This document shows, in pieces, positions 31,501 to 33,355 of a DNA stretch of 33,355 bases. Positions within the stretch are counted from its first letter, which is position 1. The number at the start of each line of letters is the position of its first letter. The notes under the pieces were generated by a model, which was given only the letters and a program-made list of their open reading frames with translations, was not told the DNA's origin and did not search any database. This DNA comes from JAXHUH01 sp034211175 (GTDB taxonomy: Bacteria > Actinomycetota > Acidimicrobiia > Acidimicrobiales > CAIXPF01), in contig JAXHUH010000197.1 in NCBI GenBank assembly GCA_034211175.1, positions 1 through 33,355 of the forward strand, given 5' to 3'. A program made the translations under genes and the position numbers.

Positions 31501-31942
31501 CCCGACGACGATCGGCATCGTCGGCGGGCTCGTCACCGGGGTCGGCGCCGCGCTCGTGATCGCGACGCTCGGCCTCGTGCTCACCGCGGTGGTGAACGTG
31601 CGCCAGCGGTCGATGGAGTTCGCCATCCTGCGGGCGCTCGGCCAGTCACGGCGCGAGCTGCGGCGGTCCCTCCTCGCCGAGGTCGTGCCGGTGACGATCG
31701 TGTCGAGCGTGGTCGGCGTCGCCGCCGGCGTCGCACTCGCCGCCCGGGCGCTGCCGTCGCTCACCGCCGCCGGTGACGGCACCCCGTCGGTGCCCGAGCC
31801 GGCCCTGGTGGTGCCGTGGCTGGTGGTCGCTGTCGCGGTCGCCGTCGTCGCCGGCGTCGCCATCGTCCTGCCGATGCTCGTCGCCGGAGCGCTGGGTCGG
31901 GCATCGGTGGGCCAGGAGCTGCGGATCGGGGCCCCGGCGTGA
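28523..31942 (+). CDS. FtsX-like ABC transporter permease, large
   Basis: The 1139-aa protein has an N-terminal Pro-rich cytosolic tail, a first membrane helix (about 49-70, IAAVLVMTIVATTLVATIPI), then a large extracytoplasmic domain. A first FtsX-type three-helix unit (about 320-480) contains LLQLVAAALVGLLLAAGVLA, a second periplasmic-like domain is longer and acidic, and a C-terminal FtsX unit (about 1000-1135) contains RQRSMEFAILRALGQSRREL, the cytosolic coupling motif of MacB/LolC-type permeases. The layout, two FtsX units with large ectodomains, is that of type VII ABC systems moving lipids or peptides or working by mechanotransmission. No ATPase is in the window; it may lie downstream. 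The ATG at 28523 follows a -10 box. It overlaps the next permease gene by four bases. Confidence 0.88.
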   Translation: MVEAPRDLVVPSPVGHRGPEPDTPPRPGRGALRLPPAVLVARRLRADRAMIAAVLVMTIVATTLVATIPIYNAAVADAGLRASLNRASAVERSVVATARLEASDWSSAVAAMSSAMEPLLRFRADTAALAVSDSYTFPADLADDRSVTALAAVEPVDELLTVTDGAAVPTGPSADGQPVAAALHGEAAAELGVGVGDRIVLDGGNDADVEVAVVSLFTATDPGDPRWIDDATVRDGLVAGQSFVEVGPFVVSAPDLERLDRRVAFEWRTAPDPAAVGTDDLDRLRAAVVASERRVEEDPAGLGARVTTEMGAFLADTSERLLSTSTAISAVLLQLVAAALVGLLLAAGVLASARAGETLLSWSRGASPSQVVASAVVEMAVVAAVATAAGPVIAREVVRLIDRSGVVGVAGLELRPAVVPSAFALAGVVAVVAVAIVAWPVLRTATAHRRTTSDRVAESGAWFQRFGIDVAVMVLAVAALWQMGRSADAAAGDGIDPNLVVAPGLGVLAASLLALRLIRSGAGLAERLAPRGRGLVLATAARNLARHPSRVVRPALLTVIALATAVFAATYASSWEQSRRDQADAAVGFDVRAVPDARAGERLDPAELLTAHRRLAGVDEVAPYDLVQTSVGRQQGVALVAFDVEHLDMVRARDDLLAVDGLPDGLDGDGLDPDGGEVVGMLGSSPDLAGVPLAGEGPELTMTASVVWEPADEDRWAPDEDGAVELAATVIDADGTIQRTEPTIVEPGAGTDVRLRFSGRLGPVAAPLRLLEVLVTAPTAVPARAAEPGAERSSGSPPVPAHRFRIALSSISAGGPAADIDRGWGHDRTELDRAQTQESAVTVDADGEQLELRLDSGVAAAPGEVTTVVGPVVGPPSEPLAALITPELAEVSGLGTGDPMVLRVEGTEVGAVVSGELASLPGAAGEPLGVFVDRSALVAHTWLTDRRSSEPTDVVVATMRDDVSAVRNALVAPPLSSREVTDRWADGEDRSQDPTTIGIVGGLVTGVGAALVIATLGLVLTAVVNVRQRSMEFAILRALGQSRRELRRSLLAEVVPVTIVSSVVGVAAGVALAARALPSLTAAGDGTPSVPEPALVVPWLVVAVAVAVVAGVAIVLPMLVAGALGRASVGQELRIGAPA

Positions 31943-33355
31943 GCCGTCGGCCGCTCGTACCCGGGCTCGCCACCGTCCTGCGGCTCTCGGCGCGGGCCGA
32001 GCGGGCCAGCGTCGTCGCCATCGCGCTCATCGCCGCGGTCAGCTCGTTCGTGCTCGCGGCCTCGGCCCGCGCCACCGACGAGGCGGCAAGGCGCTCGGTC
32101 GTCGAGGCGGTCGAGCGGGCGGCCGACGGGCCCGGACGCCTCACGTTCACCGCCGACCGGGCCTTCGCCTCCGGTGGTGCCGCCGATCCGCTCGGGCCCG
32201 TGTCCGACGCCCTGGCCGCCATCGCCGAGGAGGTGCCCCCGGCGGTCGACCGGCTGTACGAGCCACCGCGGGCGGTCCTCGACACCCAGCGGTTCCTCGT
32301 CGTCGGCGTGGACGGTGCGCCGTCGCCGTTGCCCACCCGGCTCACGATGCGGGTGCACCCCGACCTCGACGAGCACCTGGCCGGACCGACCGAGGCGTTG
32401 GCCGACGCCGGCGAGGTCACCGAGGTCGTCGTACCGGCGCCTCCCGACGAGCCCGACGTCGGGCCGGCGAGGCTGCCGTCGCTCGACATCGGCCTGACCG
32501 CGACGACGGCGGACGAGCTCGGCGTCGGGCTCGGGTCGATCTGGACGGTGGACGCGGACGACACCGACGCGTTGAGCGGCCGGATCCCCGGCTTCCGGTT
32601 CCCGCCGTTCGCCCTGCGGGTCGCCCGCATCCTCGAACCGACGCCGCCGACCGAGCGCTACTGGTACGGCGACGCCCGGCTCCACCGACCGGTGCGGGTC
32701 GACACCGGCGTCGGCGCCGACCTCTACGTGTACGCCGCAGTCGAGCCGGAGGACCTGGTCGACGCACCGTTCGTCGACGATTCGGAGATCCTGCTGACCG
32801 CCATCCAGCGGTACGACGTCGACCTCGACGTGCTCGGCGGCCTGGGCCTCGACGAGCTCGACGAGGCCCGCAGCGGCCTCGACGCGATGGCGGCCCGCTT
32901 CCCGGAGGCGTCGACGACCCGCCTTCCCGGCCTCGAGACCCGTCTCGCCGCGGTGCTCGAGGACGAGGCCGACCAGATACGCATCGCCGACGCCATGCGC
33001 CTCCTCGGCTCGGTCGGTCTCGTCGGGGTGCTCGGCGGGCTGGCCGCGACGGTGCTCCTGCTCGGGATGATGCGCCGCGCCGCGTGGACCGCAGTCGCCC
33101 GCAGCCGGGGTGGCGGCTGGTCGATCACCGCCGCCGAGGTGGTCGAGACCACGCTCGCCGTCCTCGTCGGCACCGCCGTGGGCCTGGTCGCGGCGCGCCT
33201 CGCCGTCACCGACGTCGCCACGACCGGCGACCGGCTGGGCGCGGCGCTCGTCGCCGTCGTCCTCATCACCTGCCGGGTGGCCGTGTCGGTCGCCGCCGAG
33301 CTCGGGGGTCGGGTCGCAGTGGGCGTCGGCCGGCTCCGCCACGCCGGGCCGGTGG
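31939..33355 (+). CDS. Second FtsX-like ABC permease, 3' end outside window
   Basis: The GTG at 31939 overlaps the preceding permease stop (GTGA), a sign of coupled translation, and the frame stays open to the window end (472 codons). The product starts MSRRPLVPGLATVLRLSARA, with a first membrane helix VVAIALIAAVSSFVLAAS. A large extracytoplasmic domain rich in Asp, Val and Thr follows. An FtsX-type region begins near IADAMRLLGSVGLVGVLGGL and continues through LLGMMRRAAWTAVARSRGGG, the expected coupling-helix position. The layout mirrors the first permease, so the two probably form a heterodimer. This gene is absent from simple complete-ORF lists because no stop lies in the window. Confidence 0.85.
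   Translation, partial: MSRRPLVPGLATVLRLSARAERASVVAIALIAAVSSFVLAASARATDEAARRSVVEAVERAADGPGRLTFTADRAFASGGAADPLGPVSDALAAIAEEVPPAVDRLYEPPRAVLDTQRFLVVGVDGAPSPLPTRLTMRVHPDLDEHLAGPTEALADAGEVTEVVVPAPPDEPDVGPARLPSLDIGLTATTADELGVGLGSIWTVDADDTDALSGRIPGFRFPPFALRVARILEPTPPTERYWYGDARLHRPVRVDTGVGADLYVYAAVEPEDLVDAPFVDDSEILLTAIQRYDVDLDVLGGLGLDELDEARSGLDAMAARFPEASTTRLPGLETRLAAVLEDEADQIRIADAMRLLGSVGLVGVLGGLAATVLLLGMMRRAAWTAVARSRGGGWSITAAEVVETTLAVLVGTAVGLVAARLAVTDVATTGDRLGAALVAVVLITCRVAVSVAAELGGRVAVGVGRLRHAGPV

Noticed and set aside
1..33355. Mobile elements, prophage or toxin-antitoxin operon
   Set aside because: No transposase, integrase, terminal inverted repeats with target duplications, or classic toxin-antitoxin pair can be seen; the RelA/SpoT protein has no obvious small antitoxin partner beside it.

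Overview
The window is very GC-rich, gene-dense bacterial DNA with high-GC actinobacterial character. It carries an EthA-type Baeyer-Villiger monooxygenase, a mycothiol-type DinB/maleylpyruvate-isomerase-like protein, a one-chain acyl-CoA carboxylase like those of mycobacteria, and many start codons lying 6-8 nt after a TANNNT box, as in leaderless actinobacterial transcripts. An environmental, possibly marine, Acidimicrobiia-like actinobacterium fits best. This is inference, because no rRNA or other phylogenetic marker is present. I see no tRNA, rRNA, IS element, CRISPR array or prophage.

Layout. 1-2230: the end of a FUSC-like membrane protein faces a crotonase-family enoyl-CoA hydratase, with three perfect 48-bp tandem repeats between them; a 49-aa protein follows. 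2365-8812: two Baeyer-Villiger-type flavin monooxygenases on the minus strand flank rarA, a GNAT acetyltransferase and two more tiny proteins (57 and 58 aa). The gap upstream of rarA holds a two-copy structured repeat and what looks like a small frameshifted gene. 8967-11840: a RelA/SpoT-domain protein with a probable LOTUS/OST-HTH domain is divergent from an FkbM-like methyltransferase; both look leaderless. 11856-16472: an ArsR-like regulator and MFS exporter form a two-gene operon, divergent from a DinB/MDMPI-like protein, followed by a multi-pass membrane protein. 16441-19881: a single-chain biotin carboxylase-BCCP-carboxyltransferase. 20111-21605: a second GNAT and a free-standing B3/B4 (PheRS-beta-like) domain protein.

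22021-23659 is an overlapping gene pair for glycine betaine synthesis from glycine (glycine/sarcosine and sarcosine/dimethylglycine N-methyltransferases), closed by strong terminators. 24065-25303 is a secreted lipoprotein GH16 glycanase with a structured leader. 25368-28409 is a minus-strand three-gene operon (class III aminotransferase, haloalkane-dehalogenase-like hydrolase, PhyH-type dioxygenase). 28523 to the end holds two translationally coupled FtsX-like ABC permease genes, the second running off the window.

Themes are oxidation and CoA-linked catabolism of lipophilic or ketonic substrates (two BVMOs, crotonase, acyl-CoA carboxylase), osmoprotection, polysaccharide use and export. The least familiar elements are the RelA/SpoT-LOTUS fusion, the aminotransferase-dehalogenase-PhyH operon, the two intergenic repeat families, and a palindrome shared by the upstream regions of the two acetyltransferase genes.
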